DNA from: Prolixibacteraceae bacterium
GTDB taxonomy: Bacteria > Bacteroidota > Bacteroidia > Bacteroidales > Prolixibacteraceae
Length of the DNA: 64,000 bases
Direction: 5' to 3'
Assembly (NCBI GenBank): GCA_025210775.1
Contig: JAOARB010000029.1
Location: 62,001-126,000 of the forward strand
The notes below the pieces were generated by a model that was not told where the DNA came from, did no database searches, and worked only from the letters and a program-made list of their open reading frames with translations. A program made the translations under genes and the position numbers. Of the stretch, positions 8,420-16,104 are shown one piece after another (the first letter of the stretch is position 1; each line of letters opens with the position of its first letter).

Positions 8420-9544
8420 CTACGATAAGTTCTTAATGATGGCTTCAGCAGCTCTCTCTCCCGCTTTCTCCCCATCTAACATCTTTAACATCTCACTATA
8501 GCTATCCTCTATATTCTTACGATAAGCTGCATCGTGAATCAGAAGATTCATCTCTTTGGTTACATTCTCTACCGTACATTTCTCTTGGAAAATCTCTTTT
8601 ACGGCTTCTCTACCAAGGATAAGATTTACCAATGAGAAATAAGGGATCTTGAGAAATAATTTCCTTAGAAAGGAAGCAAAACGTCCCCATTCCACTTTAT
8701 AACAAACCACCTGAGGTGTACCTATTACTCCAGCCTCTAATGCAGCGGTTCCAGACGCAACAACAGCACTATGGGCATGTTTTAAAAGGTCGTGTGTCTG
8801 TCCAAACACCACTGGTAAGTCGGCACCTTGTTTATACTTATTGTATAGATCATTAGTGATGGATGGAGCCCCTCCAATGACAAATTGAAAATCTGGAAAA
8901 TGTTCTGCCACTTTCGACATCACAGGCAACAGTCGCTGTATCTCTTGCTTACGACTTCCAGCCAACAGCGCAATAATAGGTCGCTGATCTAAATTATTCC
9001 TCGTACAGAAAGCGTCTGTTGTCTCATTCCAATCTTTCTGATACAAAAGTTCATCTACCGTTGGGTTACCAACAAAGGTCACTGGATAGTCATGCTTCTT
9101 ATAAAATTCTGTTTCAAAAGGAAGAATCGTAAACATCTTGTCTACATATTTCTTAATCTGCTTTACACGCCCCTCTTTCCAAGCCCATATCTTCGGAGAG
9201 ATATAGTAGAAAGTACGGTAGCCCAACTCTTTAGCGATCTTAGCTACTCGCAGATTAAATCCAGGGTAGTCAATAAATATCACCACATCGGGATGAAAAT
9301 CTTTGATCTCTTTCTCTGCTAGCTTAAAATTACGTTTGATCTCCCCTAAGTTCATCAATACACTCAGAAAACCCATAAAGGCCATTTGATCGTAGTGTTT
9401 GATCAAACCAGAAGCCACCTCTTGCATCTTCTCGCCACCGAAATAACGAAATGTCGCTTCAGGATCTTTGGCACAGATTCCTTTCATTAAGTTCGCTCCA
9501 TGAAGATCTCCCGAAGCCTCTCCTGCGATGATAAAATATTTCAT
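8420..9544 (-). CDS. lpxB: Lipid-A-disaccharide synthase
   Basis: 374 residues, normal for LpxB (GT19). It transfers GlcN-acyl from UDP-2,3-diacylglucosamine to lipid X on the cytoplasmic face of the inner membrane, forming the lipid A disaccharide. Seen: MKYFIIAGEASGDLHGANL at the N-terminus (the family's AGEASGD signature), YYISPKIWAWKEGR in the middle, LLAGSRKQEIQRLLP (nucleotide-binding side), and VASGTAALEAGVIGTPQVVC near the C-terminus. It lies 31 bp after a small membrane protein gene and 18 bp before gldFG. The surE/lpxB pairing is common in Bacteroidota as I know them. Confidence 0.95.
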   Translation of the reverse strand: MKYFIIAGEASGDLHGANLMKGICAKDPEATFRYFGGEKMQEVASGLIKHYDQMAFMGFLSVLMNLGEIKRNFKLAEKEIKDFHPDVVIFIDYPGFNLRVAKIAKELGYRTFYYISPKIWAWKEGRVKQIKKYVDKMFTILPFETEFYKKHDYPVTFVGNPTVDELLYQKDWNETTDAFCTRNNLDQRPIIALLAGSRKQEIQRLLPVMSKVAEHFPDFQFVIGGAPSITNDLYNKYKQGADLPVVFGQTHDLLKHAHSAVVASGTAALEAGVIGTPQVVCYKVEWGRFASFLRKLFLKIPYFSLVNLILGREAVKEIFQEKCTVENVTKEMNLLIHDAAYRKNIEDSYSEMLKMLDGEKAGERAAEAIIKNLS

Positions 9545-9575
9545 ATTATACTTCTCCTTTTGAAATCATTAAATT

Positions 9576-9911
9576 TTATAGGGTCATCCAAAAATATCCT
9601 TTAAGGATAAAGATAACCACAATCCAAACAACACTGATCGCCACCATCCCCTTACAGAATAAGTTTTTATTCAACTGATTGGCTAAGAAAAAAAGCAACA
9701 GGTTAGGGAATGCTGAGATAGACAAAAGATAAACCATTGCCCCTTTATCCATCGCAGTTTGAATATACTGATCAAAAGGAATGTCAGCATACTTTGTGAA
9801 ATAAGTCAAAAAGAAAAAACAGGTAGGCAACAGAATTCCTGTAATAAAACCTGTCTTACTAGAGTTGATAAACGTCTCTCTTTGAACCTTTACATTATTT
9901 AAATTACTCAT
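9576..9911 (-). CDS. Small membrane protein between surE and lpxB
   Basis: 111 residues with three likely membrane helices: about 19-37 (FITGILLPTCFFFLTYF), 58-76 (MVYLLSISAFPNLLLFFLAN) and 88-105 (GMVAISVVWIVVIFILKGYF). A short soluble N-terminus (MSNLNNVKVQRETFINS) precedes them. Its ATG directly follows the surE stop codon with no gap, so translation is probably coupled. I recognise no named family. The position in a surE-lpxB operon suggests an envelope role, but nothing in the sequence shows a reaction. Confidence 0.8.
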   Translation of the reverse strand: MSNLNNVKVQRETFINSSKTGFITGILLPTCFFFLTYFTKYADIPFDQYIQTAMDKGAMVYLLSISAFPNLLLFFLANQLNKNLFCKGMVAISVVWIVVIFILKGYFWMTL

Positions 9912-10670
9912 CTATAAATTCCATTTTTTCAATTCTTGCAACATCGTATAATCTGTTGTATCTACCGATGTAGGAACCACAGAAGCATAACCCAGCTTAA
10001 GTAGATACTCATCCGTATCAACAGCATGTTCTTCATCGTTGGCAAAATATCCAGACAACCAATAATACTCTTTGTTATGAGGATCGACTCTCTTTTCAAA
10101 CTCTTCAGTCCAACGGCCTCTTGCTTGACGACAAACCTCCACTCCTTTGATCTCTCCTTTAGGTACATTTACATTCAAACATACACCTGAAGGCAATCCT
10201 TGGGAAAGCACATTGGCCACCATGGTACGTACCACCTCTCTCATATTAGAAAAATCAGCATCAGCATGATAGTCATTCAACGAAAAGCCTATCGATGGAA
10301 TACCATGTATCGCTCCTTCCATAGCACCTCCCATCGTACCAGAATAGATCACCGAAACCGAACTATTCAAACCATGGTTAATACCACTAAGAACCAAGTC
10401 TGGTTCCACATTAGAGATCTTGTTTAAAGCCAATTTCACACAGTCTACAGGCGTACCCGAACAACTATATATCTTTAATCCTTGTTTCTCTTTCTCCAAA
10501 CGAATACGCAAAGGATGGTCTACTGTAATTGCAGACGACTGTCCACTACGTGGTCCATTGGGAGCAACCACCAATACATCAGCCATGTCCTCCACGAAAG
10601 AAATCAAGCTATTGATTCCTTTTGCCTCAACACCATCGTCATTTGTGATTAAAATCAAAGGTCTTTCCAT
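9912..10670 (-). CDS. surE: 5'/3'-nucleotidase SurE
   Basis: 252 residues from the chosen start. SurE is a metal-dependent cytoplasmic phosphatase of nucleoside monophosphates, linked to stationary-phase survival. The active-site block LILITNDDGVEAKGINSL (tandem Asp of the NDDG motif) opens the protein. PNGPRSGQSSAITVDHPLRI and SGINHGLNSSVSVIYSGTMG follow, all hallmarks of the family. The frame runs 31 residues further upstream, but the ATG at 10670 gives the canonical start, and a matching -7 box (10710-10717) sits right before it. It heads the run surE, membrane protein, lpxB, gldFG. Confidence 0.94.
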   Translation of the reverse strand: MERPLILITNDDGVEAKGINSLISFVEDMADVLVVAPNGPRSGQSSAITVDHPLRIRLEKEKQGLKIYSCSGTPVDCVKLALNKISNVEPDLVLSGINHGLNSSVSVIYSGTMGGAMEGAIHGIPSIGFSLNDYHADADFSNMREVVRTMVANVLSQGLPSGVCLNVNVPKGEIKGVEVCRQARGRWTEEFEKRVDPHNKEYYWLSGYFANDEEHAVDTDEYLLKLGYASVVPTSVDTTDYTMLQELKKWNL

Positions 10671-10709
10671 AATGTACATTTTTAATAAGGTCACATAACC
10701 TACATAACA

Positions 10710-10717
10710 CAAAGATA
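10710..10717 (-). promoter_or_regulatory. Candidate surE promoter -7 box
   Basis: The minus strand reads TATCTTTG, an exact TAnnTTTG match, 40 bp upstream of the preferred surE ATG. The -33 region is AT-rich without a clear TTG. It supports the start at 10670, because the longer frame would begin upstream of the transcript. Confidence 0.45.
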
Positions 10718-11159
10718 AAAGAATCCCATCGCTAGAATTAAAAAAACATGATAAATATTTCATTCATCACCTCAACTTTAAACAAAGCTTTAGCATACCA
10801 CAAAATACATATGTCCATAGAGATCTCTCTTCTGCTTCCCCTAACCAATTTAACGCAAGAATTGTCTAGAGCTATTTTTAGCTAAAAAACATAATGTAAC
10901 GAAACGATTTCATCTTCTCTTCTTTTGATTATCTCTTTTTCCTTTTATCCATAACGGGGTACACAAAATATATCCCCCCTATTCATTACATGAGAAACAA
11001 AACTCAAAAAATGACACTCTAAAATCCCCAAACAGACATTTTCATTCATTTTCAGGCTAATGCGGCAAATCACAAATGTTATTTATCTCCAATAATCGAC
11101 CAACCTCACCTCCATCTCACCCATTAACATAACCAGAACATGAATCGTATTTCATAAAC

Positions 11160-11308
11160 CCTTTCTCCATGGTATGTCCACGGTTGCTCCATGGTTCCTC
11201 CATCGAAAACCCCCAAATCGATGGACAAACCATGGACGAACCATGGACGAACCATGGACGAACCATGGAGGAACCATGGAGGAACCATGGAGGAACCATG
11301 GACAAACC
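11160..11308. repeat. 11-bp tandem repeat array with inverted arm (array 1)
   Basis: Forward units of 11 bp run without a break from 11221 to 11308: ATGGACAAACC, three ATGGACGAACC, three ATGGAGGAACC, ATGGACAAACC. Upstream, 11160-11203 holds four units in the opposite orientation (such as GGTTCCTCCAT and GGTTGCTCCAT) in exact 11-bp phase. Between them, 11204-11220 reads CGA, an 11-nt C/A loop, TCG, so CCATCGA and TCGATGG close a hairpin. Each junction recreates CCATGG. The inverted arm can fold on the first forward units into a stem of about 47 bp with mismatches; the remaining forward units stay unpaired. Confidence 0.92.
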
Positions 11309-11571
11309 CTGTACCAAACCCCTATTTTTCTATTCTTACATTTTAAAGATCTGTATCTTCCCTTACCTACATTTTACTCTAAAAAGTAGTTAGAGATAGG
11401 TGAAGACAAAAATCTAAAGAGTTCCTTTATTTTCCTTCTCTTCACACATACACTCTGTAAAAAGAGACTAGAGGAGGTAGAATATTGGTTCTTCGGTTAT
11501 ATAATTCGCAACATATTACTATAAAATAGATTCATAACCTCTTTTTTGGTTTAAAGAGAGTAAATTCAAAA

Positions 11572-11603
11572 TTTCTTAGTCTAAAGAGGAAATCGTATTT
11601 TTG
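11572..11603 (+). promoter_or_regulatory. Candidate promoter of the glycosyltransferase gene
   Basis: TATTTTTG at 11596-11603 matches TAnnTTTG. TTTC at 11572-11575 lies 20 bp before it in place of TTTG. The ATG at 11619 follows by 15 bp, so the leader would be very short. Confidence 0.45.
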
Positions 11604-11618
11604 AGAAAAGTTAAATGT

Positions 11619-12761
11619 ATGAAGCGTAAGAAGATTGTTATCATAGGCCCAGCTTGGCCATATAGAGGAGGTATAGCGACCACCAACGAACGTTTGGCAA
11701 AAGAATTTGAAGCCGAGGGTCATCAAGTGCAATTGATTACTTTCACACTGCAATACCCATCGTTTCTTTTTCCCGGTAGCAGTCAATATGCTACCTGTGA
11801 AGCACCACCACTAGATATAAAAAGGATGATTCACTCAATGAATCCCATTAACTGGTGGCGTTCAGGAAAAAAGATAGCCCAAAGTGAGCCAGATATAGTC
11901 ATCATACGTTACTGGATTCCATTTTTAGCACCTGCATTGGGAACGGTAGCTAGAAATATCCGAAAATATAGCCAAGCCAAAGTTTTACTATTGGCCGACA
12001 ATATTGTTCCACATGAGAAGCGTTTTTTCGACAATATGCTGACTAGATATATGGTGCAATATATTGATGGTTTTCTAACTATGTCTTCAAGTGTACTAAA
12101 ACAGTTGGATCTTTTTGACACACAGAAACCACGTAAACTTTCGGTACACCCTCTTTTTGATAATTATGGAGAAAAGATGGATAGAGATACAGCACTAAAA
12201 GCCTTATCGTTAGATCCAAAGAATCGATATATTCTCTTTTTTGGTTTTATTCGCGAGTATAAGGGACTAGACCTACTACTCGAGGCTTTTGCCCAAATGA
12301 GCAACAAAGACAATTCCCTTAAGTTACTGATTGCGGGGGAATTCTATGCCAGTCCCGACAAATATCACCAGATGATTGAAAAGCTTGGGCTAAAAGAAAA
12401 AGTAATACTTCACACTCATTTTATTGGAGAAGATCAGGTGAAATATTATTTTAACGGATCCGATATTGTGGCGCAACCGTATAAATCGGCAACACAAAGC
12501 GGTGTAACGCAGATAGCCTACCATTTTGAAGTACCGATGTTGGTGACCAACGTAGGAGGACTTTCAGAGATTGTTCCCCACCAGAAAGTGGGCTATGTGG
12601 TAGAAAAAGACCCCAAAGAGATAGCAGAAGCTTTAGATGATTTTTATTCAAAACATCGTTATGACTTTTTTGTTCGTAATATAAAGGAGGAAAAACAGCG
12701 ATATAGTTGGGATAAATTAACAAAAGCATGCTATGAGGTTTGCGATGAAATAAATTCATAG
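11619..12761 (+). CDS. GT-B fold glycosyltransferase (GT4-like)
   Basis: 380 residues. The N-terminal Rossmann half begins KKIVIIGPAWPYRGGIATTN, where the glycine-rich turn binds the acceptor side. The C-terminal half has FFGFIREYKGLDLLLEAFAQ, LKLLIAGEFY and then SGVTQIAYHFEVPMLVTNVG with GGLSEIVPHQKVGYVV, the donor-nucleotide-binding pattern of GT4-type retaining enzymes. It probably adds a sugar to a cell-surface glycan or glycolipid from the cytoplasmic side; donor and acceptor cannot be read. A TTG six codons upstream (11601) is also in frame, but the ATG at 11619 fits the promoter box better. It stands alone upstream of the rsh gene (60-bp gap), possibly co-transcribed with it. Confidence 0.88.
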   Translation: MKRKKIVIIGPAWPYRGGIATTNERLAKEFEAEGHQVQLITFTLQYPSFLFPGSSQYATCEAPPLDIKRMIHSMNPINWWRSGKKIAQSEPDIVIIRYWIPFLAPALGTVARNIRKYSQAKVLLLADNIVPHEKRFFDNMLTRYMVQYIDGFLTMSSSVLKQLDLFDTQKPRKLSVHPLFDNYGEKMDRDTALKALSLDPKNRYILFFGFIREYKGLDLLLEAFAQMSNKDNSLKLLIAGEFYASPDKYHQMIEKLGLKEKVILHTHFIGEDQVKYYFNGSDIVAQPYKSATQSGVTQIAYHFEVPMLVTNVGGLSEIVPHQKVGYVVEKDPKEIAEALDDFYSKHRYDFFVRNIKEEKQRYSWDKLTKACYEVCDEINS

Positions 12762-12821
12762 TATTTTACGGCCTCTTTTCAAACAAGACAGACAAATATT
12801 CACATTTTTAGAATCCTAAAG

Positions 12822-15029
12822 ATGAATCTACAGACCGAAGCAGAAAAACGATATATAAGAGATCTATACGAAGATTTACTACAATCATTTAACCGTCCTC
12901 TCACCGATGAGAACAAACAATTGATTGAAAAGGCATTTCATTTTGCCAATGATGCCCATATGGGAATACGCCGTAAATCGGGAGAACCGTATATTGTCCA
13001 TCCTTTGGCTGTAGCTAAGATTGTCACTAGTGAGATAGGATTAGGCACCAAATCGGTCATTGCTTCTATCCTACATGATGTTGTAGAAGACACCGATTAT
13101 ACATTAGAAGATATTGAAAATCTTTTTGGAGCCAAGATTGCCTATATCGTTGATGGGTTAACCAAGCTGTCGGGCAATTACGACTCAAAGCAGGCTGCCA
13201 ACTTCCGTAAGATGCTTCTTACGCTTTCGGATGACGTCAGGGTTATTCTAATCAAATTGGCAGATAGACTTCATAACATGCGCACGTTGGATGCCATGCC
13301 TGAGCATAAGCAGTTAAAGATTGCAGGAGAGACCCTATTCATCTTTGCTCCTCTTGCCCATCGTTTGGGACTCTATCGTATCAAATCGGAATTAGAAGAT
13401 CTGTCGCTAAAATATAAACATGCCGAAGATTATAACGACATTAAATTAAAGCTCTATAACAACCAAGAGCAACGTAAGATGTTGGTTAAAGAGTTCTGTA
13501 AACCAATAGACACCCAGTTGAAAGAAGAAGGTTTTGACTTTACCATTAATGGTCGACCGAAATCGATCTTCTCCATTTGGAATAAGATGCAGAACAAAGG
13601 GGTTAAATTTAGTGAGATATACGACCTTCTGGCTATTCGCATTATCTTTAAACCCGATCCAAACAAATCAGAAAAAAGACAATGTTTCGATATTCTTTCT
13701 TTGGTTACTGATATTTATAAGCCCAAGCCAGACCGTATTAGAGATTGGATTACCATTCCTAAAGCAAACGGGTATGAAGCCCTTCATGTCACGGTTATGG
13801 GCCCTGAAGGGAAATGGGTAGAGGTTCAGATTCGAAGTCAACGAATGGATGAAGTGGCAGAACGTGGTTTTGCAGCCCATTATAAATACAAAGGCATTGA
13901 ATCGAAAGAAAAGGAGAAAGAGGCTGAGCTAAATCGTTGGTTTGAAAAGATTAGAGAAGTATTAAAGAACTCCGAAAACGATGCCCTTGACTTCTTGGAT
14001 GATTTTAAGCTAAATCTATTTAGTGATGAGATCGTGATCTTTACTCCCAAAGGAGAGATGAAGATCTTACCAAAGAACTCAACGGTATTAGATTTTGCTT
14101 ATGATATCCACACCCATCTAGGGGACCAATGTATTGGAGCCAAGATCAACCATAAACTGGTTCCTTACAGTCAGAAACTATCGAGTGGGGATCAGATCGA
14201 GATATTAACCTCCTCGAAACAAAAGCCTTCGCCAGAATGGTTGGCCATTGTAGGAACTTCTCGTGCCAAAGAGAAGATCCGTAACTCTTTTAAGAAAGAA
14301 CATAAACAACATATCGAAAACGGACAAACGATACTAGAAGAAGCCATTCAAAAGAGCCGTTTTCAACTCTCTTCTAATGTAATTAAGAAGATCCTTCGCC
14401 ACTTCGAACTGAATACCAAAGAACAGTTGTATGCCAATCTAGGCATGGGGATTATCAATCTGGATAATATCGATCAAATTTTAGAGGTAAAATCAGAGAA
14501 TAAATTCGTTAAATATTGGAAGCTGACTTTCGCTAAAAAGAAAAATCCAGAAGAAGAGAAAAGTAGTATTGATAAAAAGAAACCATTTTTATTAGGAGAA
14601 TCCAATAAAGATTACGTTCTTAGTGAATGTTGTCTACCTCTACCTGGAGATCAGGTGGTCGGGTACCTCGGTGAAGAACATATTGTAATTCATAAAATGA
14701 GTTGCTCGAATGCCATTAAACTGATGGCAAACCAAGGAGACAAAATTATAACCGCTCAATGGACTAAGTTTAAACTCTATTCATCCCTCGCCCAGATTAG
14801 AGTTAAAGGATTGGATCGTGTTGGCATCTTAAATGATATTACCAACATCATATCTAAACAAAATGATATTAATATTAGATCGGTGAGTTTCGAAGCTCAC
14901 GATGGGATTTTTGAAGGATTATTATATCTGTATATACATAATCTTCAAGACCTTGAGAATCTAATTGTAACCCTTAAAAAGGTTAAAGGAGTAGATACTG
15001 TAGTTCGATTAGAAACGAACAAACAATAA
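12822..15029 (+). CDS. rsh: RelA/SpoT-family (p)ppGpp synthetase/hydrolase
   Basis: 735 residues, full-length bifunctional Rsh. The HD hydrolase domain is intact: HMGIRRKSGEPYIVHP, SILHDVVEDTDYTLEDI (H85-D86, E89-D90) and IKLADRLHNMRTL (D148). The synthetase domain follows (GRPKSIFSIWNKM, IYDLLAIRIIF, YEALHVTVMGPEGKWVEVQI). Next come a TGS domain near 405-465 (VIFTPKGEMKILPKNSTVLD), a helical/zinc-finger region with the C-C pair in SECCLPLPGDQVVGY, and a C-terminal ACT domain (VKGLDRVGILNDITNIISKQ). It makes and degrades the stringent-response alarmone. The next gene is a Fur-family regulator 73 bp downstream. Confidence 0.95.
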   Translation: MNLQTEAEKRYIRDLYEDLLQSFNRPLTDENKQLIEKAFHFANDAHMGIRRKSGEPYIVHPLAVAKIVTSEIGLGTKSVIASILHDVVEDTDYTLEDIENLFGAKIAYIVDGLTKLSGNYDSKQAANFRKMLLTLSDDVRVILIKLADRLHNMRTLDAMPEHKQLKIAGETLFIFAPLAHRLGLYRIKSELEDLSLKYKHAEDYNDIKLKLYNNQEQRKMLVKEFCKPIDTQLKEEGFDFTINGRPKSIFSIWNKMQNKGVKFSEIYDLLAIRIIFKPDPNKSEKRQCFDILSLVTDIYKPKPDRIRDWITIPKANGYEALHVTVMGPEGKWVEVQIRSQRMDEVAERGFAAHYKYKGIESKEKEKEAELNRWFEKIREVLKNSENDALDFLDDFKLNLFSDEIVIFTPKGEMKILPKNSTVLDFAYDIHTHLGDQCIGAKINHKLVPYSQKLSSGDQIEILTSSKQKPSPEWLAIVGTSRAKEKIRNSFKKEHKQHIENGQTILEEAIQKSRFQLSSNVIKKILRHFELNTKEQLYANLGMGIINLDNIDQILEVKSENKFVKYWKLTFAKKKNPEEEKSSIDKKKPFLLGESNKDYVLSECCLPLPGDQVVGYLGEEHIVIHKMSCSNAIKLMANQGDKIITAQWTKFKLYSSLAQIRVKGLDRVGILNDITNIISKQNDINIRSVSFEAHDGIFEGLLYLYIHNLQDLENLIVTLKKVKGVDTVVRLETNKQ

Positions 15030-15102
15030 TTATTCTTGTCATATTTAGAACTAATAAAAATAATTTCTTAATTTTACTTTACTATTTAAACTTAGATCAA
15101 CA

Positions 15103-15543
15103 ATGAATAGCGGTACTGTAAAAACAAAGGAAACAGTAAAAAACATTTTTACTGAGTATCTTATCAGAAAAGGGCATAGGAAAACACCTGAAAGGTTTGC
15201 TATTTTAGAAGAAATCTATTCACGCCAAGGACACTTTGATATTGAATCTTTATATATCTCTATGAAGAATAAAAACTATCGAGTGAGTCGTGCTACATTG
15301 TACAATACAATAGAGCTTCTTCTGGATTGTAAACTAGTGGTAAAACATCAATTTGGAAAGAATATTGCACAGTTTGAGCGCACCTTCGATGAAGACCTTC
15401 ATGATCATATCATCGATACCAACAGTGGAGAAGTGCTTGAATTCTGCGATCCTCGTATTCATAAGATTATTGAAGAAGTATGTGAAAAGTATAATTTTAA
15501 ACTTTCACACCACTCTCTTTATATTTACGGAGAGAAAAATTGA
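15103..15543 (+). CDS. Fur-family transcriptional regulator lacking the CxxC zinc site
   Basis: 146 residues. The N-terminal winged helix is typical ([19 protein letters not shown], then [20 protein letters not shown] as recognition helix). The dimerisation half has [19 protein letters not shown] where classic Fur has HDHxxCxxCG: both structural cysteines are replaced (by D and S). Only one Cys follows in EFCDP. A further histidine-rich end ([13 protein letters not shown]) can still ligate a metal. It is probably a metal- or peroxide-sensing repressor. In many Bacteroidota a purA gene follows rsh and fur; here the next feature is a noncoding stretch. The metal cannot be assigned. Confidence 0.9.
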   Translation: MNSGTVKTKETVKNIFTEYLIRKGHRKTPERFAILEEIYSRQGHFDIESLYISMKNKNYRVSRATLYNTIELLLDCKLVVKHQFGKNIAQFERTFDEDLHDHIIDTNSGEVLEFCDPRIHKIIEEVCEKYNFKLSHHSLYIYGEKN

Positions 15544-15565
15544 AGTAATCCTTACTTTCGAAAAA

Positions 15566-15718
15566 GAGGCTGTCTCAAAACAATAAATGATCTCCCTCCC
15601 TAAGGAAAGGGTATCTTATATGAAGTCGTCAGATAGAGAAAATATTTTCTCTTCGAATTTGTAAAGAAATTGCAAACCTCTTCTAGGTCACTTTGGGACA
15701 ACCTCCTTTTTTCTTTTC
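15566..15718 (+). repeat. Inverted-repeat element with GAGGYTGTCYCAAA ends; acts as terminator candidate
   Basis: GAGGCTGTCTCAAA (15566-15579) is the near-perfect inverse of TTTGGGACAACCTC (15692-15705), with two transitions. About 110 bp lie between them, including the palindrome 15636-15651. A T-rich run (CTTTTTTCTTTTCTTT) follows on the plus strand, 23 bp after the Fur-family stop at the left end. It is either a long-range terminator for that gene or a small non-autonomous mobile element. No transposase and no clear target duplication are visible. Confidence 0.55.
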
Positions 15719-15957
15719 TTTCTTAAGAAAAGATCCTCCCCAACCCATTTATGGCCTTCTAAGACCAATAGATTGTTACGTCTAAAAATCAGCTTCTCTC
15801 TTCTTTTATAGATCCTTCGCTAAAGACACATATTGTAAATATCAGTTTGTTAGAGAATAGATAACCTATCTATCGTTATAAAATAATTAGCCCCATAATA
15901 GAGAAACGACTCCTAAAATCCCGTGGTTGGATATAAAAAATGAGTTACATAGCAAAA

Positions 15958-15988
15958 GAGAGACCATGATAAATTATCACAGCCTCTC
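15958..15988 (-). terminator. Hairpin terminator of the susCD operon
   Basis: On the minus strand GAGAGGCTGTGATAA (15988-15974) pairs with the inverse segment 15972-15958 using several G-T wobbles, followed by a short TTTTG run. It lies about 115 bp beyond the susD stop. Confidence 0.55.
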
Positions 15989-16104
15989 CTACTGGTTTTA
16001 TGCTCCAATTATTCTCCTTCCGGAGTTGTCTAATTGATTAAAAACAACTACAACCTATATATATGTGTCAATCTAATTCTGGTTAAGTATCTTTCTTTTT
16101 CTTT

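Larger units (their letters stand above)
10671..11618. other. 948-bp divergent spacer between surE and the glycosyltransferase gene
   Basis: No convincing gene. It holds the surE -7 box at 10710-10717, a small hairpin AGCTATTTTTAGCT (10870-10883), the 11-bp array at 11160-11308 and the promoter candidate of the glycosyltransferase at 11572-11603. Open frames over the array only echo the repeat. Confidence 0.6.
15544..16104. other. 561-bp noncoding gap between the Fur-family gene and susD
   Basis: It contains an inverted-repeat element (15566-15705), an internal palindrome GAGAAAATATTTTCTC (15636-15651) and the susD-side hairpin (15958-15988). From 15720 to 15950 I see no gene, RNA or repeat. 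Confidence 0.6.

Noticed and set aside
10671..10763. Longer SurE start (31 extra residues)
   Set aside because: The canonical NDDG-containing N-terminus begins at 10670 and a -7 box lies inside the extension.
11160..11308. CRISPR array
   Set aside because: Units are 11 bp and contiguous, with no spacers, and no cas genes are present.
11117..11393. Open reading frames of 66-74 codons on both strands over array 1
   Set aside because: They only translate the 11-bp repeat in different frames (recurring P-W-T/E-N-H-G or M-V-P-W-F), with no other conserved sequence, start context or promoter.
15566..15718. Insertion sequence
   Set aside because: Only about 150 bp with inverted ends; no transposase frame or target duplication.
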